This document shows positions 33,131 through 41,774 of a DNA stretch of 62,866 nucleotides, piece after piece. Source of the DNA: Firmicutes bacterium HGW-Firmicutes-11 (lineage in GTDB: Bacteria; Bacillota; Clostridia; Peptostreptococcales; Anaerovoracaceae); the NCBI GenBank assembly GCA_002840285.1, contig PHAE01000010.1, positions 1 to 62,866 on the forward strand, read 5' to 3'. The notes under the pieces were generated by a model. It had not been told where the DNA came from, ran no database searches, and was given only the letters and a program-made list of their open reading frames with translations. The position numbers and the translations under genes were made by a program. Position 1 is the first letter of the stretch. Every line of letters begins with the position of its first letter.

Positions 33131-34229
33131 TCGGTGTCAACTCCCCTTTCCTGTAAAAACAGCTGTGGTGACCCGTGTGGCAGGCCACGCCGGTTTGATC
33201 CACTTGGATCAAAAGAGTGTCACGGTCGCAATCCGGCGTGATGCTGATCACCTTTTGATAATGGCCGGACGTCGCCCCCTTGTTCCACAACTCCTGTCGG
33301 GATCTGCTGTAGAACCAGGTGTAACCGGTATCGATGGTCTTTTGAAGGCTTTCTCTACTCAGATATGCCATCATCAGCACTTCTTTTGTCCTGGCATCCT
33401 GAATGATGCCGGGGATCAATTGGGATTTCACAAAATAGATCGAAAGATCTCTGCCCAGAAGCAGGTCATCGGTTCGACGTACAGAGATGCCTTTCCGGTC
33501 GAGAATGGTCTTGACTTCCTGTACGGTGAGATCTCCGTAGTGGAAAATGGAAGCCGCAAGTGCGGCATCCGCATTGGTTTCTTCGAATAACTTCACGAAA
33601 TGCCCCACCGTACCGCAGCCACCGGATGCGATCACCGGAACGTTGACTGCGTTGCAGACCGCATTCAGCATGTCGTGGTCAAATCCGTTCTTTGTGCCAT
33701 CCGCATCCATCGAAGTCAAGAGGATCTCCCCTGCCCCCAGGCGTTCAGCGTCCTTTGCCCATTGCACCACGTCAATACCCGAGTCGATGCGGCCCCCATT
33801 CAAAAAGACATGGTAACTGCCGTCTTTCATCTTCTTTCCGTCAATGGCAAGAACGACGCATTGATTTCCAAATCGCGAAGCTGCTTCTTGGATCAGTTCC
33901 GGTCTTCTCACCGCAGCGGAGTTGACGGAAACCTTGTCGGCACCCGCCAGCAGCAATTCTCTGAAATCCTCTACTGAGCGGATCCCGCCGCCAACGGTCA
34001 GCGGCACAAATACGTTTTTCGCTGTGCGACGCACCACGTCCACCATGGTGCCACGACCTTCGTGGGTCGCTGTGATATCGAGAAAAACGATTTCATCCGC
34101 CCCTTGCCGATCGTATTCGATCGCGCATTCCACCGGATCTCCTACTTCACGAATTCCGACAAAATTGACTCCCTTCACGACTTTACCGTCGCGAACGTCG
34201 AGGCAAGGTATGATTCTCTTTGCTGGCAT
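33123..34229 (-). CDS. hisFI: HisF-HisI fusion: imidazole glycerol phosphate synthase cyclase subunit plus phosphoribosyl-AMP cyclohydrolase
   Basis: One continuous 368-residue frame joins two enzymes. Residues 1-253 are HisF, with catalytic Asp11 (IPCLDV) and Asp130 (VLAIDG) at canonical positions and the phosphate loops VGGGIR and ASGGCG. Residues about 262-368 are His[20 protein letters not shown], the [13 protein letters not shown] motif, the D-x-D-x-D metal site in [10 protein letters not shown] and the zinc motif [11 protein letters not shown]. The junction is a short Arg-rich stretch near 250-261, with no stop or frameshift. HisF works with separate HisH, encoded two genes upstream. 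Both active sites look complete. Confidence 0.95.
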   Translation of the reverse strand: MPAKRIIPCLDVRDGKVVKGVNFVGIREVGDPVECAIEYDRQGADEIVFLDITATHEGRGTMVDVVRRTAKNVFVPLTVGGGIRSVEDFRELLLAGADKVSVNSAAVRRPELIQEAASRFGNQCVVLAIDGKKMKDGSYHVFLNGGRIDSGIDVVQWAKDAERLGAGEILLTSMDADGTKNGFDHDMLNAVCNAVNVPVIASGGCGTVGHFVKLFEETNADAALAASIFHYGDLTVQEVKTILDRKGISVRRTDDLLLGRDLSIYFVKSQLIPGIIQDARTKEVLMMAYLSRESLQKTIDTGYTWFYSRSRQELWNKGATSGHYQKVISITPDCDRDTLLIQVDQTGVACHTGHHSCFYRKGELTPNG

Positions 34230-34230
34230 A

Positions 34231-34959
34231 TTAAACCTCCCTGTCTGATCCGGAGACAGCGATCGCCTCAGTCAGATCCAATGTTCCCTGGTATAGGGAC
34301 TTTCCGCAAATGACCCCGTGCATCCCCAACTGCAATACGTCCTGAATGTCTTCGATGTTCCGGATGCCTCCGCTTGCAATGATATCGCAGGAAACAGATT
34401 CATTGATCATTTCAAGTTCTTTCAGGTTTGGTCCTGACAATGTGCCATCCCTTGCGATATCAGTGTAAATGATCGTCTTTGCACCCAACGATTCCATCGC
34501 TTTTGCCAGTTCGATGAATGACATTTTGCTACCGACCAGCCAGCCACCCGCTTTTGCTAGTCCGTCCATGGCATCGATGCCGATCGCGATCTTCGCGCCA
34601 TGGGTCTGAATCGCTTTTTTAACAAACTCCGGATCCTGGATCGCTGCGGATCCCAGTATAACTCGTGATATGCCGTGATCCAGATAGTGATCGACGGTTT
34701 CCATGTTTCTTATGCCTCCGCCAAGTTGAATCTTCGCCTTGGTTTCTTCCGCTACATGGAGAAAAATACTGCTGTTTTTTTTCACTCCTTCGACCGCTCC
34801 GTCCAGATCCACCATGTGGATCCAGGTTGCGCCCTGTTTGAGAAAATTCTTGGCTGTTTCCAGGTAGTCTTCCGCTACTTTGGAAGCAGTGGAAAATTCG
34901 CCTCGCAAAAGTCGTACACACTGTCCATCTTTGATGTCGATGGCCGGATACACTATCAT
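34231..34959 (-). CDS. hisA: ProFAR isomerase HisA
   Basis: This 242-residue TIM barrel performs the Amadori rearrangement of ProFAR to [22 protein letters not shown] carries the first catalytic Asp, YTDIARDGT the second (TDIxxDG motif), and IASGGIRN the phosphate site. I start at the ATG ending at 34959, whose ATGA overlaps the hisH stop; longer ATG starts lie inside hisH. One base separates its stop from hisFI. Confidence 0.96.
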   Translation of the reverse strand: MIVYPAIDIKDGQCVRLLRGEFSTASKVAEDYLETAKNFLKQGATWIHMVDLDGAVEGVKKNSSIFLHVAEETKAKIQLGGGIRNMETVDHYLDHGISRVILGSAAIQDPEFVKKAIQTHGAKIAIGIDAMDGLAKAGGWLVGSKMSFIELAKAMESLGAKTIIYTDIARDGTLSGPNLKELEMINESVSCDIIASGGIRNIEDIQDVLQLGMHGVICGKSLYQGTLDLTEAIAVSGSDREV

Positions 34960-35555
34960 TTCATACCTCCAAAGCGTTTTAGCATGGCAAGTCCGACGGA
35001 GCCGCTCTTTTCCGGATGAAACTGTGTGCCATAAATCTTGTCGCGGAATACGATCGCCGGGATCTCCCCGCCATACTCGGTATACATGCTGATCAATGGA
35101 TCCTCGGTGACAACTTTGTAGGAGTGTACGAAATAGACCATATCGCCGGATTCGGTATCCCCTGCGATCTCGCACCGGTTTTTAAGGTACAGAGGGCTCC
35201 AACCCATATGAGGTATCTTCTGTCCGGGTGCTTCAATGGGAACAACATCTCCGGGAAGCAATCCAAGCCCTTTCGTTTCGCCAAACTCGAAACTTCGATC
35301 AAAGAGCATCTGCATTCCAAGGCAAATGCCCAAAAAAGGTTTTTTCTCCGCTTCTTCCAGCAGTACGTCGCGCAGACCAGAACGATCCAGCATCTCCATT
35401 GCATCGGGAAACGCCCCGACCCCCGGCAGGATCAGCTTGTCTGCTGACCGAATCTCGCTCACTTCTTTTGTTATCACAGAGGGCAACATCAAATAATCCA
35501 AAGCGTTTTTAACACTGAACAGATTTCCGGCGCCGTAGTCGACGATTGCGATCAT
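34956..35555 (-). CDS. hisH: imidazole glycerol phosphate synthase glutaminase subunit HisH
   Basis: This 199-residue class I glutamine amidotransferase begins MIAIVDYGAGNLFSVKNAL. The nucleophile cysteine is in FLGICLGMQMLF and the His-Glu pair in GTQFHPEKSG. It supplies ammonia to the HisF half of the HisFI fusion. It has four-base overlaps with hisB upstream and hisA downstream. Confidence 0.96.
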   Translation of the reverse strand: MIAIVDYGAGNLFSVKNALDYLMLPSVITKEVSEIRSADKLILPGVGAFPDAMEMLDRSGLRDVLLEEAEKKPFLGICLGMQMLFDRSFEFGETKGLGLLPGDVVPIEAPGQKIPHMGWSPLYLKNRCEIAGDTESGDMVYFVHSYKVVTEDPLISMYTEYGGEIPAIVFRDKIYGTQFHPEKSGSVGLAMLKRFGGMK

Positions 35556-36139
35556 CCCAAATCCCCCTTTGTGGAAAGCAATACACCGGTATCGCTTCTC
35601 TTGACTGCAATTCGCAATGCGTGGGCGAATGCTTTGAACATTGCTTCGATGCTGTGGTGGTCATTTTCTCCATAAAGCAATTCGATATGAATCGTTGTCT
35701 TGCTGTTGACCGAAAAAGCATAGAAAAATTCTTTGACCATGCAAGTGTCCATCCCGCCGACGGACTCGGTTGAAAAACGGCTTCGACAAACGAGAAATGG
35801 CCGGCCGCTCAAATCAACATGACAACTTGCAAGAGCTTCGTCCATTGGGATGAAACTCGAACCATACCTTTGTAGTCCGGTCTTGTCACGGAGCGCATCG
35901 CCGAATGCAGTACCGAGCACGATGCCGACATCCTCTATGGTGTGATGGCAATCTACTGCCAGATCCCCGTCACATCGTAAAGACAGATCGAATCCGCCGT
36001 GCATTGCGAAAGAAGCCAGCATGTGATCGAAAAAACCGATCCCTGTGTGAATGTCGCTGACGCCGGTCCCGTCCAGTAGCAGTTGAAGCTCGATATTGGT
36101 TTCCTTCGTCTTTCTTTCGATTTTGGCTTCTCGCTTCAT
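35552..36139 (-). CDS. hisB: imidazoleglycerol-phosphate dehydratase
   Basis: This 195-residue protein is the dehydratase domain only, with no histidinol-phosphatase domain as in enterobacterial HisB. The manganese motifs appear as DCHHTIEDVGI and the later GENDHHSIEAMFKA, and FFDHMLASFAMHGGFDL is at the N-terminus. It overlaps hisC and hisH by four bases each. Confidence 0.96.
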   Translation of the reverse strand: MKREAKIERKTKETNIELQLLLDGTGVSDIHTGIGFFDHMLASFAMHGGFDLSLRCDGDLAVDCHHTIEDVGIVLGTAFGDALRDKTGLQRYGSSFIPMDEALASCHVDLSGRPFLVCRSRFSTESVGGMDTCMVKEFFYAFSVNSKTTIHIELLYGENDHHSIEAMFKAFAHALRIAVKRSDTGVLLSTKGDLG

Positions 36140-37224
36140 TGGTTCTTGTCCTCCCTGTTCGTATCGCTTTTGATTTCTGTGAGTATCTCTGTCAATTGTT
36201 CGATCAGCTCTTCGTTTTCCTGAAAAGATCCGGCAGTGATCCGCAATGCGCAGCCGAAATTGCGAACAAGGATCGAACGCTGTTTCAATCTATGATAGAT
36301 CTCGTTCGACCATTCAGATTCCACATACAGATAGTTGGTGTCGCTTGTATATGTTCGCCGCAGGATATCTCCATCGGTCAATGCGGACAAGGCAGTCTGC
36401 AACTGATCTCTGGAAGCCAGGATTTGTTCAAGGACATCCTTTAAATACTGTTCTTCTGAAAGAATCACACACCCGATGGCCTGGGTGATCGCATTGAGAT
36501 TGTAGGGCGGTCGCAAAGCATGGAGCACATTGGCGATGGGATACGAGGCAACAGCAAATCCCAGGCGTATCGCTGCACAACCCATCGCCTTTGAGCAAGT
36601 GCGAAGCACGACAAGATTGTCCGGTATCTCCTTGTCCCACAACATCGTCTGGTCGGAAAAGTCCATGTAGGCCTCATCCACGATGATGAGAGCATCGGTG
36701 GCATCAGCAATGCGTCTCACCTCTTCTCTTGCAAGAACGGTGGATGACGGGCTAAAGGGATTGGAGAACAGAAATGCTTTGGCTCCCGTCTCTTCTAGAC
36801 GTTTGATTGCTTCTTCCGCGGTGAATTCAAGATTCTTATCTTTTTTCAACAGTTCGACTTTTCTCCCGAAAGTGGCGGCAAAAATAGTATACATGGAGAA
36901 ATCGGGGGAAGGGATCAGCAGAGTTTCTTCCGGTTGGAGAAAAGAGCCGATCAGCAAAGCAATCAATTCGTCGGATCCGTTCCCGGCAACGATTTGATCT
37001 GGCGAAACGCCATATCGCTTTCCGATGGCTGCTCTCAATAAACTACAATTGTCATCCGGATACCGATTCAGGGGAACGGATGAAACAGCTTGTATGATCT
37101 TATCTTTCAATAAAACGCCTGGATCGAGAAAGCTCTCATTGGCATCCAGACGGATCCGGCATTCATCAGATGCGACTTCATAAGGCCGTAGCTGTTGCAA
37201 TGTCTCGTGGAGCTTATATTTCAT
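36136..37224 (-). CDS. hisC: histidinol-phosphate aminotransferase
   Basis: This 362-residue PLP aminotransferase converts imidazole acetol phosphate to histidinol phosphate. It has the N-terminal LDANESFLDPG, AGNGSDELIALL, IIVDEAYMDFS and the PLP lysine in RTCSKAMGCAAIRLGFA. I start at the ATG ending at 37224, eight bases after GGAG; the ATG at 37230 is too close to that site. It overlaps hisD by 11 bases. Confidence 0.96.
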   Translation of the reverse strand: MKYKLHETLQQLRPYEVASDECRIRLDANESFLDPGVLLKDKIIQAVSSVPLNRYPDDNCSLLRAAIGKRYGVSPDQIVAGNGSDELIALLIGSFLQPEETLLIPSPDFSMYTIFAATFGRKVELLKKDKNLEFTAEEAIKRLEETGAKAFLFSNPFSPSSTVLAREEVRRIADATDALIIVDEAYMDFSDQTMLWDKEIPDNLVVLRTCSKAMGCAAIRLGFAVASYPIANVLHALRPPYNLNAITQAIGCVILSEEQYLKDVLEQILASRDQLQTALSALTDGDILRRTYTSDTNYLYVESEWSNEIYHRLKQRSILVRNFGCALRITAGSFQENEELIEQLTEILTEIKSDTNREDKNQ

Positions 37225-38542
37225 CTTCATTTCTCCGTTCCGCAAAACGCATCTCGATAGAATTTCCATGGGCTGTCAATCCTTCTCTTCTGGCTATTTC
37301 CAGGATGTCATCCCGGGATGATTCCAGATCTTGTTTCGTGTAATAGGTGCAACTGGTGCGCTTGATAAAACTATAGACACCCAAAGGAGAAGAAAACCGA
37401 GCGGTTCCCGAGGTGGGCAGGACGTGATTCGTCCCCGCGTAATAATCTCCCAGTGGTTCCGGAGAAAAGTCTCCCAAAAACACAGAACCGGCGTTTTTTA
37501 TCTGATCGAACAATTGCTCCGGATCGCGGGTCATGATCTCCAGGTGTTCCGGCGCAACCAGGTCGCATAACCAGACCATTTCATCCCGATTTTTACACAA
37601 GATGACAGCGCCGTAATCCGCAAGAGAAGCTTCAATGACTTCATTTCTCTCCAAAAGCGCCTTCTGAGCGTCGATCTCAAGGATCGTTCGATCTGCGATC
37701 TCATCGCTTGTAGTCAACAGCATCACGGCGGCCATTGGATCGTGTTCCGCCTGGCTGAGCAAGTCGGCAGCGATGAACGCAGGGTTTGCGGTTTCGTCTG
37801 CGATGATCATGATCTCACTGGGACCGGCGATCATGTCGATGTCGACCTTTCCATAAAGCAGTCGCTTTGCTGTCGCTACGTACTGATTGCCCGGACCGAC
37901 GATTTTGTCGACCTTGGGAAAGGACACGGTGCCAAAGGCCAAGGCAGCGATCGATTGCGCACCTCCTGCAAGAAAAACCCGGTCTACACCAGCGATGTAT
38001 GCTGCAACCAGAATATCAGGATTTGCCATACCGGCGCGGTCCCCGGACTCACTCCCATGACAGGGCGGTGTCGTCATGATGATTTCCTCTACTCCCGCTA
38101 TCGTAGCCGGGATGGCATTCATCAGGACGGTCGAAGGATAGGCAGCGGTTCCTCCGGGCACGTAGATCCCGACTTTTTGCAGACCTGAGATCCTCTGGCT
38201 GAGCCAGGATCCGGACTCTTTATGGATCCGAAATCCGTTTTCGATCTGTTTCTCATGGTAGACCCTTATATTTTCGGCAGCGCGTTCCAACGCCCGGACA
38301 AACTTCGGGTCTGCCGTAGCATATGCTTGTTCCCATTCTGCTTTTGGCACCTCAAAGGACACAGGAGCGATGCCATCAAAGGCAAGACCATAGTCGCGAA
38401 CCGCATTGTCTCCACGACGTTTGACATCGTCGATGATTGCAACTACTGAAGTGACGACATTCGTGTCGATGTCGGACTCTCTGTCCTGCAAAGCATCTAA
38501 AAACTGAAATTCGGCCGAACCATCGATCTCGATCCTTCTCAT
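37214..38542 (-). CDS. hisD: histidinol dehydrogenase
   Basis: This 442-residue zinc enzyme oxidises histidinol to histidine in two NAD steps. Typical segments are VGIYVPGGTAAYPSTVLMN, VGPGNQYVATAKRLLYG, GPSEIMIIADETANP, SQAEHDPMA and APEHLEIMT. The ATGA start overlaps hisZG by four bases. Confidence 0.97.
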   Translation of the reverse strand: MRRIEIDGSAEFQFLDALQDRESDIDTNVVTSVVAIIDDVKRRGDNAVRDYGLAFDGIAPVSFEVPKAEWEQAYATADPKFVRALERAAENIRVYHEKQIENGFRIHKESGSWLSQRISGLQKVGIYVPGGTAAYPSTVLMNAIPATIAGVEEIIMTTPPCHGSESGDRAGMANPDILVAAYIAGVDRVFLAGGAQSIAALAFGTVSFPKVDKIVGPGNQYVATAKRLLYGKVDIDMIAGPSEIMIIADETANPAFIAADLLSQAEHDPMAAVMLLTTSDEIADRTILEIDAQKALLERNEVIEASLADYGAVILCKNRDEMVWLCDLVAPEHLEIMTRDPEQLFDQIKNAGSVFLGDFSPEPLGDYYAGTNHVLPTSGTARFSSPLGVYSFIKRTSCTYYTKQDLESSRDDILEIARREGLTAHGNSIEMRFAERRNEDEI

Positions 38543-40191
38543 GAATTTTCTTGAACCTTTCTTTCCATATCAGTGATCAAATCGTCGATCACATTCTTTT
38601 TTAGCTTCATGCTGGCTTCGTTTACGATCAACCTTGCCGAGATCCCTCTGATCTCTTCGACGATCACCAATCCGTTTTCTTTCAGAGTCGAACCGGTTTC
38701 TACGATGTCGACGATACCGTCAGCCAAATTCAGGATCGGCGCTAATTCCACAGAACCTTCGATTCGGATCACCTGGACGTCCATCCCCTTATCTTCGAAG
38801 AAATCTCTGGCTACCTTCGGGTATTTGGTCGCGATCCTTTTTGTGCCGTATCCTCCGAAAAAGTCCGTTTCTTTCGGAGCAGCAAGGACAAAGCGACACT
38901 TTCCGAAACCAAGGTTGAGCACTTCATAGAAGGTGCCACCGCTTTCCAATATCGTATCCATACCTACGATCCCAAGATCGCAGACGCCATGCTCGACGTA
39001 GGTGATCACATCTGCTGCTTTGGCAAATACGATGTCGATCTCGCGGCCCGGAACAGTAACGAAGAGTCTCCGCCCTTTTTCTTTTAGATGCTCTGTATCA
39101 AATCCGATCTGTTGAAACAGATCAATCGCATTTTTTTCCAGACGACCTTTGGTCAAAGCGATGCGCAGGCGATGGTTCGGCTCTTCTTCCTTCTCAAGAG
39201 AACCGTTGCTTCGTAAAAGGTCTGCGGCAAGGATATCGACACTGATGCCAAATCCAATGGCAGGAAGATCATTTCCAAAGTCCTTCAGCAGTCCATCGTA
39301 GCGTCCACCGGACAGTACCGGTTCACCAACAGAAGAAAGATAACCTTTGAACACTAGAGAACTGTAGTAATCCGCTTGGTTCACCAATCCAAAATCGATG
39401 ATCACAAGTTCTTCCAGACCGATCGCCGTCAGTTCCTCGTAGACCCGCTTCAAGTAGTCGAGCATTTCGATCAACCGCTCGTCGTAGCCGTCAAAGAGTG
39501 CTTCTGCCTTCTGGAATACTTCTTTCCCACCGAACAGTTTAGGCAATTCCCGAAGAATTCGTGTCGTTTGACTGTCCTCCAACCGGTCTAGTTTAGCAGA
39601 CAATGCCCCGTAATTTTTTGCGGAAATGAATTCATGTATTCTTGCTTTCAGTTCAGAGTCTGCCGATAAGTGTTCCATCAACAATTGGAAGACTCCAACG
39701 TGTCCGATTTCGATCCGAAGAGACGACGTTCGAACCGACGACAATGCTTTGGCTCCTAGTGTAAGAACTTCAATGTCCGACTGGAAGGTCGCATCTCCGA
39801 TCAGCTCAATGCCCATTTGAAACAGTTCATTGCTGCGTCCCCGCAGTCCTGGATTTTTCCGGAACAGAGACTGGGAATAATAGAGTTTCAGTGGCAGTGG
39901 ATATCCCTTCAATTTAGTGGATACCAGGCGGGCGATCGGAATGGTCGAGTCCGGTCGTGCCACCATGACCCTACCTTTGTCGTCCATCAACTTGTACATA
40001 TCCTCTTGCGGAAAATACATTTCGCTGGAGGAAAACACATCGTAAAATTCAAACCCGGGAGTGATCACCTGCTGGTAGCCGGCTTCTTCGAACACACTGT
40101 GTAAGGAGCTCTCTACTCTCTTTCTGCTGGCACACTCTGCAAAAAGCAGATCCTTGGTGCCTTCCGGTGTAATTCTGTCGTAACGTTTCAT
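38539..40191 (-). CDS. hisZG: HisZ-HisG fusion: ATP phosphoribosyltransferase regulatory and catalytic subunits
   Basis: One 550-residue frame holds both parts of short-form ATP phosphoribosyltransferase, the first and feedback-regulated step of histidine synthesis. Residues 1-about 328 are HisZ, a histidyl-tRNA-synthetase paralogue: TPEGTKDLLF, the motif-2 region SQSLFRKNPGLRGRSNELFQMG and motif 3 SGGRYDGLLKDFG-PAIGFGI. A Glu-rich linker (LEKEEEPNH) ends near 340. Residues 341-550 are short HisG, beginning RLRIALTKGRLEKNA with the PRPP loop region DIVETGSTLKENGL. In other bacteria these are two genes whose products form a hetero-octamer. It is the first gene of the his operon behind a near-consensus promoter; there is no T-box or leader peptide. 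Confidence 0.95.
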   Translation of the reverse strand: MKRYDRITPEGTKDLLFAECASRKRVESSLHSVFEEAGYQQVITPGFEFYDVFSSSEMYFPQEDMYKLMDDKGRVMVARPDSTIPIARLVSTKLKGYPLPLKLYYSQSLFRKNPGLRGRSNELFQMGIELIGDATFQSDIEVLTLGAKALSSVRTSSLRIEIGHVGVFQLLMEHLSADSELKARIHEFISAKNYGALSAKLDRLEDSQTTRILRELPKLFGGKEVFQKAEALFDGYDERLIEMLDYLKRVYEELTAIGLEELVIIDFGLVNQADYYSSLVFKGYLSSVGEPVLSGGRYDGLLKDFGNDLPAIGFGISVDILAADLLRSNGSLEKEEEPNHRLRIALTKGRLEKNAIDLFQQIGFDTEHLKEKGRRLFVTVPGREIDIVFAKAADVITYVEHGVCDLGIVGMDTILESGGTFYEVLNLGFGKCRFVLAAPKETDFFGGYGTKRIATKYPKVARDFFEDKGMDVQVIRIEGSVELAPILNLADGIVDIVETGSTLKENGLVIVEEIRGISARLIVNEASMKLKKNVIDDLITDMERKVQENS

Positions 40192-40226
40192 TTTGAGCTC
40201 CTTCTTCTGTAATGCACTGCTGTCCC

Positions 40227-40255
40227 ATACTACTTCACTAAAGCGTTTTTGTCAA
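40227..40255 (-). promoter_or_regulatory. sigma-A promoter of the his operon
   Basis: Minus strand perfect TTGACA (40250-40255), a 17-base spacer and TAGTAT (40227-40232). The resulting leader is only about 30 bases, leaving no room for attenuation by a T-box or leader peptide. Confidence 0.85.
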
Positions 40256-40283
40256 TAAAAAAAGAAGAAGTCAGACGATTCGA

Positions 40284-41774
40284 TTATTCGATGCGAACGA
40301 CGATACCGGAACGGCGTCCCAGACGATAGGTGGTGAGATCGGAAAATGATACATCTCCACAGATGATGAAATCGCTGATGGTCTCTCCTTCCCTAAGATC
40401 CAGCGGTAAAAAGACCGGTTCATCACCGGCATTGACACCTGCCAGTATTCTACAATGCGACCCTTCTCTATGGAAAGAAAAGAATCCGTCATTTGCATTG
40501 CCCGATCGATAGGATTGGGGAACATACTCTTCCAATGATTCGGTCGCCTTGCGAAAAGCCAAAATGCGCTTGTAAAAACCCTGGATCGTCCGATCGGCCA
40601 GCTCTGGCTGGAAACACATCCGGTTGAAGGGATCTTTACCACCGGTCATGCCGATCTCGTCTCCATAATAAATGCAAGGGATGCCGGGGAGAAACGCCCA
40701 CAACAGCAACGCCAGATATAAGATCTGTCTGCCCTCTTCCTGTGTCTCGTCTTCACTGAGTACAGTGAGGATCCGGGGAGTGTCGTGGGTACTGAGAAAA
40801 TTCATCAGTCCGTAAAAAACAGTTTCCGGGTAATTGCTTTTTAATTGATCGATGATGGCTGCAAACTCTGTCCCTTTGTTTCGGCCTTTTAGAAAATCGA
40901 GGATACCGGTCCTCAGCGGATAGTTCATGACGCTATCCAATTGTCGCCCATCCAAATATCGGCGCTTTTGTCCATAACTGATCTTGGTCGATGCATCTTC
41001 CCAGACTTCACCGATGATGGCTGCATCATCATTCACCGACTTGACGGCGATCCTCAAGGCATCAAGGAAAACGTCAGGAAGCTCATCGACGACGTCTAGA
41101 CGATAGCCGGAAGCTCCACATCGAAGCCAATGACGGATGACGGAATCTTCCTTGCGCAAAATAAAATCCATGTAGGAAGGCTCGTCTTCATACACCGAAG
41201 GCAGTGTGTCGATGCCCCACCACGACTCATAACGATCCGGGTAGTCTTGGAAACGATACCAAGGGAAATAAGGAGACTCTTTGCTTTGATAGGCGCCAAT
41301 ACCCGGATACCGCCCCTTCTTATTGAAATAGATGCTGTCGCTTCCTGTGTGGTTGAAGACGCCGTCGAGGAGAATGCGTATGCCCAATTCCTTTGCCCTT
41401 TTGCATAACAGGATAAAATCTTTCTCCGACCCAAGAAGCGGATCGATGGACATATAGTCAGCGGTATCGTATCTGTGATTGGAGTAGGCTTCGAAAATTG
41501 GATTCAGATAGATCACCGTCACTCCGAGATCCGCCAGATAGGGCAATCGTTCGACGATGCCCATCAAATTGCCGCCAAAAAAATCATTGTTTTGCACAAT
41601 GCCATCCGCATCTGGTAAATGGTCCGGCGTTCCACCCCAATCATCCCGCAACCTGTATTCCTTGTTCATTTTTGGAGGCACGTAGTCGTTTCCCCGCGCA
41701 AAACGATCGGGGAAAATTTGATACATGACCCCGGTCGACAACCAAGATGGGCAACGAAACGTAGAATCACTCAT
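40284..41774 (-). CDS. GH13 alpha-glycosidase (neopullulanase/alpha-amylase type)
   Basis: This 496-residue cytoplasmic glycoside hydrolase has no signal peptide and lacks the N-terminal starch-binding domain of classic neopullulanase. The (beta/alpha)8 motifs are complete: LLDGVFNHTG, the nucleophile Asp in GYRLDVVDE, the acid Glu in IIGEVWEDA and the third acid in LSTHDTPR. It probably trims glycogen or limit dextrin left by phosphorylase. I start at the ATG ending at 41774, overlapping glgP by eight bases. It is the last gene of the glycogen operon. Confidence 0.9.
   Translation of the reverse strand: MSDSTFRCPSWLSTGVMYQIFPDRFARGNDYVPPKMNKEYRLRDDWGGTPDHLPDADGIVQNNDFFGGNLMGIVERLPYLADLGVTVIYLNPIFEAYSNHRYDTADYMSIDPLLGSEKDFILLCKRAKELGIRILLDGVFNHTGSDSIYFNKKGRYPGIGAYQSKESPYFPWYRFQDYPDRYESWWGIDTLPSVYEDEPSYMDFILRKEDSVIRHWLRCGASGYRLDVVDELPDVFLDALRIAVKSVNDDAAIIGEVWEDASTKISYGQKRRYLDGRQLDSVMNYPLRTGILDFLKGRNKGTEFAAIIDQLKSNYPETVFYGLMNFLSTHDTPRILTVLSEDETQEEGRQILYLALLLWAFLPGIPCIYYGDEIGMTGGKDPFNRMCFQPELADRTIQGFYKRILAFRKATESLEEYVPQSYRSGNANDGFFSFHREGSHCRILAGVNAGDEPVFLPLDLREGETISDFIICGDVSFSDLTTYRLGRRSGIVVRIE

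Noticed and set aside
40192-40283. T-box or histidine leader before the his operon
   Set aside because: Only about 90 bases separate the GH13 stop from hisZG and a strong promoter occupies the middle, leaving about 30 bases of leader.
40256-40283. Intrinsic terminator of the glycogen operon
   Set aside because: There is a run of seven T residues on the minus strand but no stable stem before it.
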